This document shows positions 14,765-21,774 of a stretch of 23,102 nucleotides of DNA, one piece after another (within the stretch, counting starts at the first letter, position 1; every line of letters begins with the position of its first letter). Below the pieces are notes generated by a model that was given only the letters and a program-made list of their open reading frames with translations, did no database searches and was not told the origin of the DNA. The translations under genes were made by a program, and so were the position numbers. The stretch covers positions 1 to 23,102 of the IMG/VR virus record IMGVR_UViG_3300006802_000608, one strand, 5' to 3'. The stretch comes from a virus.

Positions 14765-17083
14765 TTACGCCCCTAATGATTGTAGGTTAGGTGGACCTTG
14801 ACCGTTGCTAGCGGCGGGGGACTGATTAATGTCACCCATCGCACCCATCTGACCCACGCCTTGTAGCTGTGCTACGTTATTGGCGGTAGGCTGCTGTTGT
14901 GCTTGTCCAGGTGCTTGACCTTGACCTTGTTGTTGCATTGCCGCCATAGCTTGTTGCTGTTGCATCATCATCTTTTGCTGCTTGGACTGCACATGCTGTT
15001 GTAGGTGAAGCATGTATCCTTGTAGGTTAGGACTGCCCATAGCCTGATACGACTCTGACTGTATGTGCGCCATGTGGCCCTGTAAGTGCTCATCGTCATT
15101 GTCATTAGGATGCACTGGTGCAGGAGCGTCACGGCCATAGACCATCTGATCCATCTCGCCGTTTTCCTCTTCCCAATCTTTTGACACCCCTTTAGACAAC
15201 GCTTCTCTTGGACCAATAAACTGTTGCGGTGTGGGTATGTTTATGGCTTGTAGGTAAAAGTTTTCTACTTCCCATCGCTTGGCAGGATCGTTCATAATGA
15301 TGGGCGAGTTGGCAGCAAGTTGTAAAAGCGCATTGCCCTGCTCCTGCCGTAGCATCGAACCATATAACCCTGCATTAGCACCAAGCCTAAAGTCATATTC
15401 ACCGCGCATCCATAAGTCTTTACGCGATAGCTTCTGCGTCAAAGGCCCCTCATTGCCTTCCAGACGTATCATCCTATACTCAGGGCCATACTGTAACTCC
15501 ATGTTATACGCCATCTTACACATGAAGCCAAACGCCTCCGAGTCCTGATTCAGCATCTCCGAGGTGCGCGCCATAGACTCTTGCTGCGTGCCGACAAAGC
15601 CTGTAGCGTGTCGCGCTGCTGCGCCCCGCGTAGGAGACATGCCCAGAAACAAATCCGTGACGCCCATCACGCGCTCTACCAGCGTGTAGAGTAGCTGCTC
15701 TTCTTGTGCATAGAATCCCGTGACATTCTGCAACTGCGGGAAGCGCACATCATTAACGTCATCTACAGGAACACCCTTGAGAGGACGCAATTGTATCTTC
15801 TCAGGATTTAAGGTGGACGTAGCACGATAAAAGAAGAAGGGCATGTTAGTGGCAAAGCCAATGTCCATGCGTAGGTTGTGTATCGTATCTAACTCAGCAC
15901 TCAGGGGCTTGGCGACCTCCATGACGCCCATCGACCACCACCGCGTACCTACGCGCTGGTAGTGCAACTCCAAGAGAGGACGCTGATTGCGCCATGCAAT
16001 GTCACTGAGGCGGTATGCGCCAAGGAGGAACTGAGGCTGTAGGCAGGCAAAGAAAACGCATTCTGTCCACTCCTTCTCGCCCTCCTCATTCTCCAACTCC
16101 CACGGCATAAACCACATCACCGTCTCAAACTCAGGGTTGGGCCTTGCGTTGGGTGTCTTACGGGTAGAGAGCGCACGCTGCGTGCCCTCATGCCTGTCTT
16201 GTGCTTTGACCCTGCGCTGGTTATCTGAGGTGATGGAATCGCCTGAACGATCTTGAGCAGGAGCCTTCTTTATCCACCACTCTTTGTCGCTCGTCTCTGT
16301 ATCGTCCAAGATATAGCCATACGCTTCATTCCTGCGCTGCCAGATGTAAGAGAGCGTCTGCCATTGGCGAATGCCCACGTAATCTGAGCCACCAGGGTTT
16401 GATGGCGTGAGTGGCTGTAGGTTTAATCCCTCTTGACTCTTAATGAGATCATCCCACTCCACAGGGTGCAGCACAGGGCCATCATACTTAATCTCACGCT
16501 GGAGAATAGTCTCTTCCTCGCGCCGTACTACCAACTCGCCATCGACATCAATCTGTGGCGTGCCGTCAGGATTAAAGAGGATAGCTGGTGCGGAGGTGGG
16601 CTGTTTTGCGCGGTAGGTGTATTCATCGGTGACGTAGGAGAAGATACCCACTCCCACGCCGTGTATGCATCGGTTTTTAGAGATCAAAGACCACATCTGG
16701 CGAGCATTCATGCGTGCAGGCTGTAAGTGCCAATCGACTAGCTTACAGGCATCATCAAAGATGGCTTGATCGTCATCCTCTTCCGCTTTACCAGATACCA
16801 AAGGCGTCTGACCCCACACAGAAGAGACTAAGCGTGTGTTAATAGAGTCAACTAACCAATAGGGCATCTGCACATGGAGATTAGAGCTATTGGGCCATGG
16901 GCCAGTGCGTCCATCATCCAACTTGCCCCTGAACATATTGTCATAGGCAATGTGCTGCTCATTTAACTTAGTGCGCTCTTCTATTCGATCTCTGTATAGA
17001 TGGGCAATAGAAGTAAGGATCTCTTCTTTTTCCTCATCATCTAAATCTAATAGTTCTGGCGCTGGAAAGTCTGGATTAGCCAC
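14765..17083 (-). CDS. Portal protein, P22-like large type (772 aa)
   Basis: This is the longest gene here, with the layout of large podovirus-type portals. The N-terminal region includes RIEERTKLNEQHIAYDNMFRG and ACKLVDWHLQPARMNARQMWSL. A membrane-free middle has strands such as WDDLIKSQEGLNL and a Trp-rich wing (VMWFMPWELENEEGEKEW). Then comes the clip/stem region with HATGFVGTQQESMARTSEMLNQDSEAFGFMCKMAYNMELQYGPEYR, and a long Gln-rich helical C-terminus resembling a barrel (LQQHVQSKQQKMMMQQQQ). The portal forms the dodecameric ring for DNA entry and exit and docks the terminase. It starts with GTG at 17083 (AAGGA just upstream), close behind a promoter. The C-terminal Gln run is longer than in most portals. 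Confidence 0.85.
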   Translation of the reverse strand: MANPDFPAPELLDLDDEEKEEILTSIAHLYRDRIEERTKLNEQHIAYDNMFRGKLDDGRTGPWPNSSNLHVQMPYWLVDSINTRLVSSVWGQTPLVSGKAEEDDDQAIFDDACKLVDWHLQPARMNARQMWSLISKNRCIHGVGVGIFSYVTDEYTYRAKQPTSAPAILFNPDGTPQIDVDGELVVRREEETILQREIKYDGPVLHPVEWDDLIKSQEGLNLQPLTPSNPGGSDYVGIRQWQTLSYIWQRRNEAYGYILDDTETSDKEWWIKKAPAQDRSGDSITSDNQRRVKAQDRHEGTQRALSTRKTPNARPNPEFETVMWFMPWELENEEGEKEWTECVFFACLQPQFLLGAYRLSDIAWRNQRPLLELHYQRVGTRWWSMGVMEVAKPLSAELDTIHNLRMDIGFATNMPFFFYRATSTLNPEKIQLRPLKGVPVDDVNDVRFPQLQNVTGFYAQEEQLLYTLVERVMGVTDLFLGMSPTRGAAARHATGFVGTQQESMARTSEMLNQDSEAFGFMCKMAYNMELQYGPEYRMIRLEGNEGPLTQKLSRKDLWMRGEYDFRLGANAGLYGSMLRQEQGNALLQLAANSPIIMNDPAKRWEVENFYLQAINIPTPQQFIGPREALSKGVSKDWEEENGEMDQMVYGRDAPAPVHPNDNDDEHLQGHMAHIQSESYQAMGSPNLQGYMLHLQQHVQSKQQKMMMQQQQAMAAMQQQGQGQAPGQAQQQPTANNVAQLQGVGQMGAMGDINQSPAASNGQGPPNLQSLGA

Positions 17084-17119
17084 ACAAATCCTTTTTAGGC
17101 AAAAGAGTCCTTTAGGTGG

Positions 17120-17148
17120 ACAATATACTTATCAAAATTCTTTGTCAA
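17120..17148 (-). promoter_or_regulatory. Strong sigma70-type promoter before the portal gene
   Basis: On the minus strand a perfect TTGACA (17148-17143) is followed either after 17 bases by TATTGT (17125-17120) or after 15 bases by TATATT (17127-17122). The spacer is AT-rich. Transcription would start near 17113, about 30 bases before the portal GTG. This is the only sizeable AT-rich gap inside the minus-strand operon, and it sits between a helix-turn-helix gene and the portal. It would start a separate transcript for the head genes using the host RNA polymerase. Confidence 0.65.
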
Positions 17149-17156
17149 CATATTTT

Positions 17157-17342
17157 TTATTTAGCAATTTTTTTTCTTGCAGAGGGCGTCAATAGGCCGT
17201 ATTGCTTGCAGAGCCTCCTAAACGTACTGGGCGCTATGCCTAACGCTTTAAAAGCGTCGGCATCCGTATAGTACATCCTACATACGCGCTCCATTTGTTT
17301 CTTAGAGACAGCATCTTTAACTACAGTTGATTTAATCGACAT
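17157..17342 (-). CDS. Small helix-turn-helix protein (61 aa)
   Basis: The protein has a basic N-terminus (MSIKSTVVKDAVSKKQMERVCRMYY), then a clear helix-turn-helix pattern (ADAFKALGIAPSTFRRLCKQYG), ending in Lys-rich residues. This resembles the DNA-binding domains of small phage regulators and of terminase small subunits. It overlaps the GroES-like stop by 11 bases and its own stop comes just before the promoter for the portal. It could regulate that promoter or act as the packaging-site recogniser. Nothing decides between the two. A length near 60 is short for a terminase small subunit, which usually has an added oligomerisation part. Confidence 0.6.
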   Translation of the reverse strand: MSIKSTVVKDAVSKKQMERVCRMYYTDADAFKALGIAPSTFRRLCKQYGLLTPSARKKIAK

Positions 17343-17622
17343 ATGCCATGATCTCCTCTTCGGCTAACAGTAGATACCATGCATCATTGATCTTTACCTC
17401 CGTTCCTGCCCACTGAGGCACAATAGCCAGCCGATCTATCTCTATGTCTTGACTAACGTCACGCCCCTTCTGTAATATCCTCGCTGTCTGTGGAGGCCTC
17501 ACTGCGCTGTCGGGAATCATTATCCCGCCCTGCGTCTCCTCCTCCCACTCGCCATCCCGCTGTAACAACACCCTCTTGCGTAACGGCTTCACCTCCATGC
17601 CTATCTGCTCTATCAGGTCCAT
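17332..17622 (-). CDS. GroES-like co-chaperonin (96 aa)
   Basis: The plan matches GroES. The opening strand VKPLRKRVLLQRD corresponds to the I-RPL-DRV-V-R strand. The mobile-loop region EEETQGGIMIPDSA corresponds to the T-GGI-(hydrophobic)-(hydrophobic)-P-S segment that contacts GroEL. The strand TARILQKGRD corresponds to the G-V-A-G segment. The segment VKINDAWYLLLAEEEIMAYVD corresponds to the end with E-EVLIM-E-DI-A-V. Length (96) is the same as bacterial GroES. No GroEL is visible, so it should act with the host GroEL, as T4 gp31 does, to help fold a coat too large for normal GroES. The start at 17622 has GAGGAG upstream. It lies within 5 kb of the coat gene. It overlaps the preceding gene by 164 bases. 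Confidence 0.8.
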   Translation of the reverse strand: MDLIEQIGMEVKPLRKRVLLQRDGEWEEETQGGIMIPDSAVRPPQTARILQKGRDVSQDIEIDRLAIVPQWAGTEVKINDAWYLLLAEEEIMAYVD

Positions 17623-17878
17623 CGGGCTTCTCCTCAATTAAGTTGTTAAGGCGCAAGAAAGCTACGATCTGCGGCCATACGCCTGCCATATGCAAAAGAT
17701 ATTTGGCTTCTTCCTTTTGCTCTGCCGAGCCAAAGAGGGCCTGCTCAACTAACGTCATTCTAAACTTGGTCTTGAATTCTTGGTCTGTAGGATCGCCCTT
17801 GTGCTTATTCAGCCACCCTTCCTCCTCCATCTCGGCCACCGACCAATCAATAGACTTCCATAAGTCACCAAACGTCAT
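17459..17878 (-). CDS. Unknown protein overlapping the co-chaperonin (139 aa)
   Basis: The N-terminal two thirds look like a normal protein (MTFGDLWKSIDWSVAEMEEEGWLNKHKG, then VEQALFGSAEQKEEAKYLLHMAGVWPQIVAFLRLNNLIEE) and are helical. From about residue 87 the composition changes to Gly/Asp/Arg/Ser, because this tail is read out of frame within the GroES-like gene (164-base overlap). The ATG at 17878 has GGGATAA upstream. Its function is unknown. Its place between the nuclease/glycosyltransferase region and the head genes would fit a small packaging or regulatory protein, but no motif supports that. A stop right after NNLIEE would be expected, so a lost stop or an indel is possible. Confidence 0.6.
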   Translation of the reverse strand: MTFGDLWKSIDWSVAEMEEEGWLNKHKGDPTDQEFKTKFRMTLVEQALFGSAEQKEEAKYLLHMAGVWPQIVAFLRLNNLIEEKPDGPDRADRHGGEAVTQEGVVTAGWRVGGGDAGRDNDSRQRSEASTDSEDITEGA

Positions 17879-17897
17879 TTATCCCAACTTTTCATCG

Positions 17898-18638
17898 TTA
17901 ATACCCCGTTATGCTGGATGGCTGATGTGTATGCGTGTCCTCGCTGTGCATATTTAAACTTGATGCCCCCGATGATCGCTCTAACCCCATAACAGCTAAC
18001 CATAGCGCCTTGCATACTGTTACCCGTGCACCACGCACGCCTGCTTGGGTTTGTAAGGTCGGTATATCGTAAGGAAACATAAGCCTGTATATTGGCTCGG
18101 CATCTACGCCATAAAGCGTCATGCCCGAATGAGGGTCTGTTGCCTCCGCACTCAGCACTAACTCCAAGTCACGGTGCATCTCATTCTCGTCAGGTATGTT
18201 CAGGGTGCGCGGGTATGCAGTGTGCATAATGTGCACAAACGTGGGCCAACGGCTTTGCGCTACGCCAGGCGTTAAGCCATTATAGTGAACCAAACCATCT
18301 GTTCGCCGCAACGCCTCTACTTGATCGGCAGGGCTTGACGCGCTGTACATGTATTGCGCTAAATACTGGTCTTTCCATTCAATTAGCTTGGGAAACATAC
18401 GCGCAGGCACGGATTGCTCAAACTCGTCCAAAACAACATAGATACGCTCACTGCGACCATTATGCTCATATACGCGCTCTCCTACGGCCACAGCAAACGA
18501 TGGGGTGTCCAGACAGACACCAATCGCCACACGCCTAAACTTCATCTCCAACGGCTCGTTGGCGTTGCGTCCTACCTGATGCTGATATATGAGTTTAACC
18601 CATCCATTGGGCAGAGGTGAGGCTACTAAGAAACGCAT
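17898..18638 (-). CDS. Unknown protein (246 aa)
   Basis: Mixed alpha/beta protein starting MRFLVASPLPNGWVKLIYQH with an opening strand-turn-strand. It then has MKFRRVAIGVCLDTPSFAVAVGERVYEHN, RIYVVLDEFEQSVPARMFPK and a helical part LIEWKDQYLAQYMYSASSPADQVEALRR. No motif of a known enzyme is evident. The C-terminal 30 residues (SSGASSLNMHSEDTHTHQPSSITGY) are polar and probably disordered. It starts 3 bases before the glycosyltransferase stop and is followed 19 bases later by the next gene. It may work with the glycosyltransferase by neighbourhood only. Confidence 0.7.
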   Translation of the reverse strand: MRFLVASPLPNGWVKLIYQHQVGRNANEPLEMKFRRVAIGVCLDTPSFAVAVGERVYEHNGRSERIYVVLDEFEQSVPARMFPKLIEWKDQYLAQYMYSASSPADQVEALRRTDGLVHYNGLTPGVAQSRWPTFVHIMHTAYPRTLNIPDENEMHRDLELVLSAEATDPHSGMTLYGVDAEPIYRLMFPYDIPTLQTQAGVRGARVTVCKALWLAVMGLERSSGASSLNMHSEDTHTHQPSSITGY

Positions 18639-18641
18639 GAT

Positions 18642-19529
18642 TTATCTTTTTTTAGCCCCCTTTTGTCTCCTTCGCCGCGTGTTTTGGCTTCTATTGGGTC
18701 TATTTCCTTGGTTTTTACCAAAATTGCCAATGATAGGGCCGTTTAAATCCAGCGGAGGCGGCGCAGGCGGCACCCCTTCTATTATAGTAGACACCTCTGA
18801 TGCAACCGCCATCCGATTTTCCTCAACAGGTGCTTGACGCGATTGCGATTGCAAGTACTGTGCGCCAAGGGCGGCAAGCTGTGTCATGGGCACTAACTCC
18901 GTGATGTTCACCTCGCGTGCATGGGCACACACGTAGGTAGGCAGCACCGTGACGCCCCCTGCCTTAGCGCAGAAGGTGAAATCTTCTCCCACGCGCCTTC
19001 CCTCCACGTAATCAAAGACAAACCATAGCTTTTTTTCATCCCGTATGCGCTCTAAGACGGGCCTTCGGACGACCATGCACCCTGTGCCTGCCGCATCTGC
19101 GCGAAATGTCTCCATCTCATCTGCGCCCTTCTTTTCGGGCCTCCATTCTTCAGGCTTAAAGAACCGATAGGCTCCTTTCCTCAAAGGCTGTTCGCCCTCT
19201 GCCGCCTCTTGGCGGTATACCTGATAGTTTGCGCCTATCTGTGGGTGATAATGGCCATATAATCCCGCTACGACCTCTCCCTCCACCTTCAGTATCTCAT
19301 CCGACTCTGGGGGCGTTACGTCTGAGTCAATCATCCACAGGACATCTGCATCCGACTCTAAGAAGAGCGCGACCATCTCGTTGCGTGTCTCGCATACGCC
19401 TGCGGTTTGGTAATAATAGGAGACATCCCATTCGGGGTGGGCCTTGCCTGCCCAATGCAACCAGGAAGCCAATCCTCTGTCAATCGGTCCGTGGGTGGGT
19501 ATCCGCACCATTACTTTTTCATCATGCAT
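18642..19529 (-). CDS. GT-A type glycosyltransferase (295 aa)
   Basis: The protein begins MHDEKVMVRIPTHGPIDRGL, the first strand of a GT-A fold. NEMVALFLESDADVLWMIDSD follows, where DSD (residues 68-70) is the metal/nucleotide-sugar site. RADAAGTGCMVVRRPVLERI and GEDFTFCAKAGG...VCAHAREV continue the standard order: GTG loop, acidic catalytic GED, His near the end. A retaining or inverting mechanism cannot be told. A C-terminal tail rich in Pro then Arg/Lys (PNRSQNTRRRRQKGAKKR) is unusual and could bind DNA or the host surface. It would add sugar to a phage or host molecule (virion protein, DNA base or lipopolysaccharide). Start at ATG 19529 has GAGGAG six bases upstream; a longer start at 19565 is possible. 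Confidence 0.8.
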   Translation of the reverse strand: MHDEKVMVRIPTHGPIDRGLASWLHWAGKAHPEWDVSYYYQTAGVCETRNEMVALFLESDADVLWMIDSDVTPPESDEILKVEGEVVAGLYGHYHPQIGANYQVYRQEAAEGEQPLRKGAYRFFKPEEWRPEKKGADEMETFRADAAGTGCMVVRRPVLERIRDEKKLWFVFDYVEGRRVGEDFTFCAKAGGVTVLPTYVCAHAREVNITELVPMTQLAALGAQYLQSQSRQAPVEENRMAVASEVSTIIEGVPPAPPPLDLNGPIIGNFGKNQGNRPNRSQNTRRRRQKGAKKR

Positions 19530-19590
19530 GATGAGCTCCTCGTCGATAGGCGTGTTCATCTGCATCTAGGGTATTGGTCGATTCACTCAT
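19522..19590 (-). CDS. Possible 22-codon linking peptide
   Basis: An ATG at 19590 overlaps the terminase-nuclease stop (ATGA). It opens a 22-codon frame, MSESTNTLDADEHAYRRGAHHA, which ends 8 bases inside the glycosyltransferase. The position fits reinitiation after the nuclease and coupling to the glycosyltransferase. The peptide is polar with a His-rich end. It has no ribosome site of its own at a good distance. It may be only a coupling device, or chance. Confidence 0.25.
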   Translation of the reverse strand: MSESTNTLDADEHAYRRGAHHA

Positions 19591-20162
19591 GGCAGTATCG
19601 CTGCACTCCTTGCGTGTAGGGTGGGTGAGAAAGATGGGTGATAGACATGAGAGTCCGAGCCTGTCGCGCCCATCAGCGCCATGGCCGTTGCCACGGTAGC
19701 ATCTACGGGTCTTGACTGCTGAGACTTAATCAGGCGCGGTCCTCGCTCCGTCTCTTTGATGGCCGTCTGCACGAAGTGTGAGCGCAGATCCGCGTCCTTG
19801 CAGAGCAGGAACGTGCGCTCATCACAGTGCGACTTGAGGGTGGCACAGGCCGTAGTCATCATCGTTAACTGATTCACCTCCTCCAACAGCGCCCCATAGC
19901 CCTCCTCAATCAGGCGCTGACGGGTGGTTAGAAACTGCGAGGGGTCGTAGTAGATGGCGGCGATGCGCTGTGTCTTGAGCAGCTTGATGATACATGGCTC
20001 CACCTGTGTGATCATGTTTACAGGGGGCGTAAAGATCTTTATCCCCCACATCTTAAAGATGCCCATCTCATAGTCGTGGTATACCGCAGCGATAGCTGAG
20101 GTGTCCCGCTTGATACCGATATCTATGCCCACATGAAGGATAGGATCTACGTTACGGTTCAT
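19587..20162 (-). CDS. Terminase large-subunit nuclease domain, stand-alone (191 aa)
   Basis: The protein is the RNase H-like half of a packaging terminase. Motif I is ILHVGIDIGIKRDTSA (Asp14). Motif II is IAAIYYDPSQFL (Asp73). Motif III is RPVDATVATAMALMG (Asp154), in the usual spacing. Between them lie EEVNQLTMMTTACATLKSHCDER and DADLRSHFVQTAIKETERG, the segments found before the last motif in large terminases. It cuts DNA at the start and end of packaging. No ATPase half (Walker A, Walker B) is present here or in the neighbours upstream, and the protein starts exactly at the nuclease strand, so the subunit seems split. The last 22 residues are Ser/His-rich. ATG at 20162 overlaps the stop before it. 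Confidence 0.8.
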   Translation of the reverse strand: MNRNVDPILHVGIDIGIKRDTSAIAAVYHDYEMGIFKMWGIKIFTPPVNMITQVEPCIIKLLKTQRIAAIYYDPSQFLTTRQRLIEEGYGALLEEVNQLTMMTTACATLKSHCDERTFLLCKDADLRSHFVQTAIKETERGPRLIKSQQSRPVDATVATAMALMGATGSDSHVYHPSFSPTLHARSAAILP

Positions 20163-20437
20163 TGCACTTTACTGTGTATGATAAAGAGGTCCTTGGCCCT
20201 GAGCCAGCAGGAGCGCGGCACGCCCTCCCTATGTATCAGGTCATGCAACGTGTTTTTCATGGCCAGCAAGGGCGGGTGTATCCTGCGCTGCTCTGCATAG
20301 ACCCATCCAAGGAGTATACGAACCCCTATATACTGCTCACCGCCAATGTATTTAAACGCACCAAAAGGCTCTATGCGCTCTATCGCGCCGACCTGTATGC
20401 TTTGAGCCTCTATGGGCTTCCTGTAATGGATCGTCAC
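20159..20437 (-). CDS. Unknown small protein upstream of the terminase nuclease (92 aa)
   Basis: Starts with GTG at 20437, overlapping the preceding stop (GTGA), with GGGAG upstream. It begins with TIHYRKPIEAQSIQVGAIER and has a beta-rich first half (IERIEPFGAFKYIGGEQYIGVRILLGWV). A basic helix follows (QRRIHPPLLAMKNTLHDLIHREGV), ending in LRAKDLFIIHSKVQ. No known motif. Its stop overlaps the ATG of the terminase nuclease. It could be a packaging partner only by position. It does not contain a terminase ATPase motif. Confidence 0.65.
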   Translation of the reverse strand: MTIHYRKPIEAQSIQVGAIERIEPFGAFKYIGGEQYIGVRILLGWVYAEQRRIHPPLLAMKNTLHDLIHREGVPRSCWLRAKDLFIIHSKVQ

Positions 20438-20850
20438 TTCTGGATCTCCCGCATGAGGTCATCGGTGCGGTCTATAATGCCTTTGACGTTACGCTCCTGC
20501 ATGATCTCCCTGTACTTACCCGTAGCGTGGGCAAGCTCACGCGCCACCTGCTCAAACTCCATGCGCTCAAGGTGTATATCGTGTATCCCATGCTCCTTGC
20601 CCACGTTAAGCTCAGGTACCTGCATGGTGTGGTTCTCCTGAAACCACAACTGGCCAAACATAATCATATAGTGGTGACAAAGCACTGAGTCGAGTTCAAA
20701 GAAGGTCCTGCGCGGGTTCTTCGCCTTTATAAAGATGTATTGGTCAGGAAGGGGCACGCCTGATGTCTCGTGGCCCTTAACACCATACCAAGCATTTAAC
20801 TCAATCGCATCAAAAGACTTCACCTGCACCGTGGCTCTACCGTTCAGCAC
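20434..20850 (-). CDS. Unknown protein (138 aa)
   Basis: Starts with GTG at 20850 (GGAG seven bases upstream), overlapping the previous gene by 14 bases. The N-terminal half is beta-rich (TVQVKSFDAIELNAWYGVKG, QYIFIKAKNPRRTFFELDSV) with a hydrophobic aromatic stretch (MIMFGQLWFQEN). The C-terminal half is helical (RMEFEQVARELAHATGKYREIMQERN, RTDDLMREIQK). No known family recognised. The mixed layout resembles small adaptor proteins; no role can be given. Confidence 0.65.
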   Translation of the reverse strand: MLNGRATVQVKSFDAIELNAWYGVKGHETSGVPLPDQYIFIKAKNPRRTFFELDSVLCHHYMIMFGQLWFQENHTMQVPELNVGKEHGIHDIHLERMEFEQVARELAHATGKYREIMQERNVKGIIDRTDDLMREIQK

Positions 20851-21040
20851 CGTGTAGCTCCTTCCACTCTAATAGTCGATTTAAGTCCACCTCAGTATAG
20901 ATGTAGGGCGCACCGCGTGTGGCGTGCGTGTCACGCTCTGGCGTGATGATGCCCTTGAGCACCTTATCCTTGACCCACCACTCCGAGCGCCCCGTCAAGC
21001 GCGCCATCTCCTTGAGACTAATCCTCTTTGCTTCGTGCAT
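20837..21040 (-). CDS. Helix-turn-helix protein, excisionase/MerR-like (67 aa)
   Basis: The segment ISLKEMARLTGRSEWWVKDKVLKG is a helix-turn-helix of the winged type used by excisionase and MerR-type proteins. IITPERDTHATRGAPYIYTEVDLNRLL follows, giving the wing strands and the final helix that such proteins use. It may recognise a DNA site for packaging or regulate the operon. The start at 21040 overlaps the previous gene by 23 bases. It lacks the extra parts of a true phage excisionase, and no integrase is visible. It could also serve as a small terminase-like DNA-binding component; this cannot be decided. Confidence 0.7.
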   Translation of the reverse strand: MHEAKRISLKEMARLTGRSEWWVKDKVLKGIITPERDTHATRGAPYIYTEVDLNRLLEWKELHGAER

Positions 21041-21197
21041 AGATCAGTATGTTGTGATAAGGGATGGCGATAATAGTATCAACTAGGTCAATCTCTGCGC
21101 CCCAACCATACAAATATATTGGACCATCTTTACAGTGGTGCTCTCTATAGCCATTATTTGCCATATAGCCTATCCACCTCACCTCAACAGGTTCCAT
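21018..21197 (-). CDS. Unknown small protein (59 aa)
   Basis: The ATG at 21197 comes directly after the sulfotransferase-like stop and has a G-run upstream at a workable distance. An alternative start at 21221 (67 aa) has a better ribosome site (GGAGG) but overlaps the preceding gene. The protein is beta-rich (VEVRWIGYMANNGYREHHCKDGPIYLYGWGAEIDLVDTIIAIPYHNILIYA), with regular short strands like a small beta-barrel. No known motif. It ends with RSKED. The role is unknown. Confidence 0.6.
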   Translation of the reverse strand: MEPVEVRWIGYMANNGYREHHCKDGPIYLYGWGAEIDLVDTIIAIPYHNILIYARSKED

Positions 21198-21198
21198 C

Positions 21199-21774
21199 TT
21201 ATTTGCCCCCCTTATCTTCATTGATCTCCTCCATATGCTGTAAGCAGTCCGACTCCCTGGCACGTATCACAGAGGAGGCGGCGTGGGTATCGAAGTCCAC
21301 TATACCTAATAGATACTGCCCCACATCGTAGGCGACTCGTAAGGGATCACCAATAAGGGCCTCAAAGGACACGATCAGCACAGGACCTAACGACGATAGC
21401 ACGGAGAGGGCGTAGGTCCTATCGGCAGATAGGCTACCCTCCCATCCCTTGAGGTAAGGCACATCGCGCTTGAGCCTGTGTATCAAGAACTTACGCTGTG
21501 ACTTGACCTGCTGCTGTATGTTCCTGTCCATCCAGATAAAGCGGTACGCGTATTTGGGAGAGGGTTGATAGATCTGTGGGTCTAATATCTTCAATGCCTT
21601 GCCCTTGGCTTGCTCCAAGAAGCTCGACTTTTCAGGTAGGCCCAAGACCCTCTTGCTCTCGTAGAAGACAGGAGTATGGGTATATAAGGGCATACCGCCT
21701 GCTTCCAGCATCTGCATCATAGCCGAAGAGCCACAGCGCCCTAACCCACTCACCACGACAATCTCCTCACTCAC
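21199..21774 (-). CDS. Sulfotransferase-like P-loop protein (191 aa)
   Basis: The first strand and loop, EIVVVSGLGRCGSSAMMQML (GRCGSS at 12-17), match the 5'-phosphosulfate-binding loop of the sulfotransferase family. Later YRFIWMDRNIQQQVKSQRKF carries the Arg and Ser spaced as in the 3'-phosphate-binding segment (R..Q..S). The protein has the shape of the compact versions seen in some marine phages. A role in sulfating a phage surface molecule, a host sugar or a small molecule is possible, but the substrate is not visible. Another P-loop enzyme is possible. A possible catalytic base is uncertain. It overlaps the zinc ribbon stop by 8 bases. Length is shorter than classical sulfotransferases. 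Confidence 0.65.
   Translation of the reverse strand: MSEEIVVVSGLGRCGSSAMMQMLEAGGMPLYTHTPVFYESKRVLGLPEKSSFLEQAKGKALKILDPQIYQPSPKYAYRFIWMDRNIQQQVKSQRKFLIHRLKRDVPYLKGWEGSLSADRTYALSVLSSLGPVLIVSFEALIGDPLRVAYDVGQYLLGIVDFDTHAASSVIRARESDCLQHMEEINEDKGGK

Noticed and set aside
17490-17957. 155-codon plus-strand open frame opposite the GroES-like and 139-aa genes
   Set aside because: Ser/Pro/Cys-rich antisense composition, no promoter or ribosome site, and it conflicts with three coupled genes.
20162-20641. 159-codon plus-strand open frame over two small unknown genes
   Set aside because: It has a Cys/Ser/Arg-rich composition and no ribosome site, while the minus-strand frames keep coupled starts and stops.
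20159-21040. The missing terminase ATPase hidden in the three genes upstream of the nuclease
   Set aside because: None has a GxxxxGKS/T-type loop or an acidic Walker B strand, and together they are too short and differently built.
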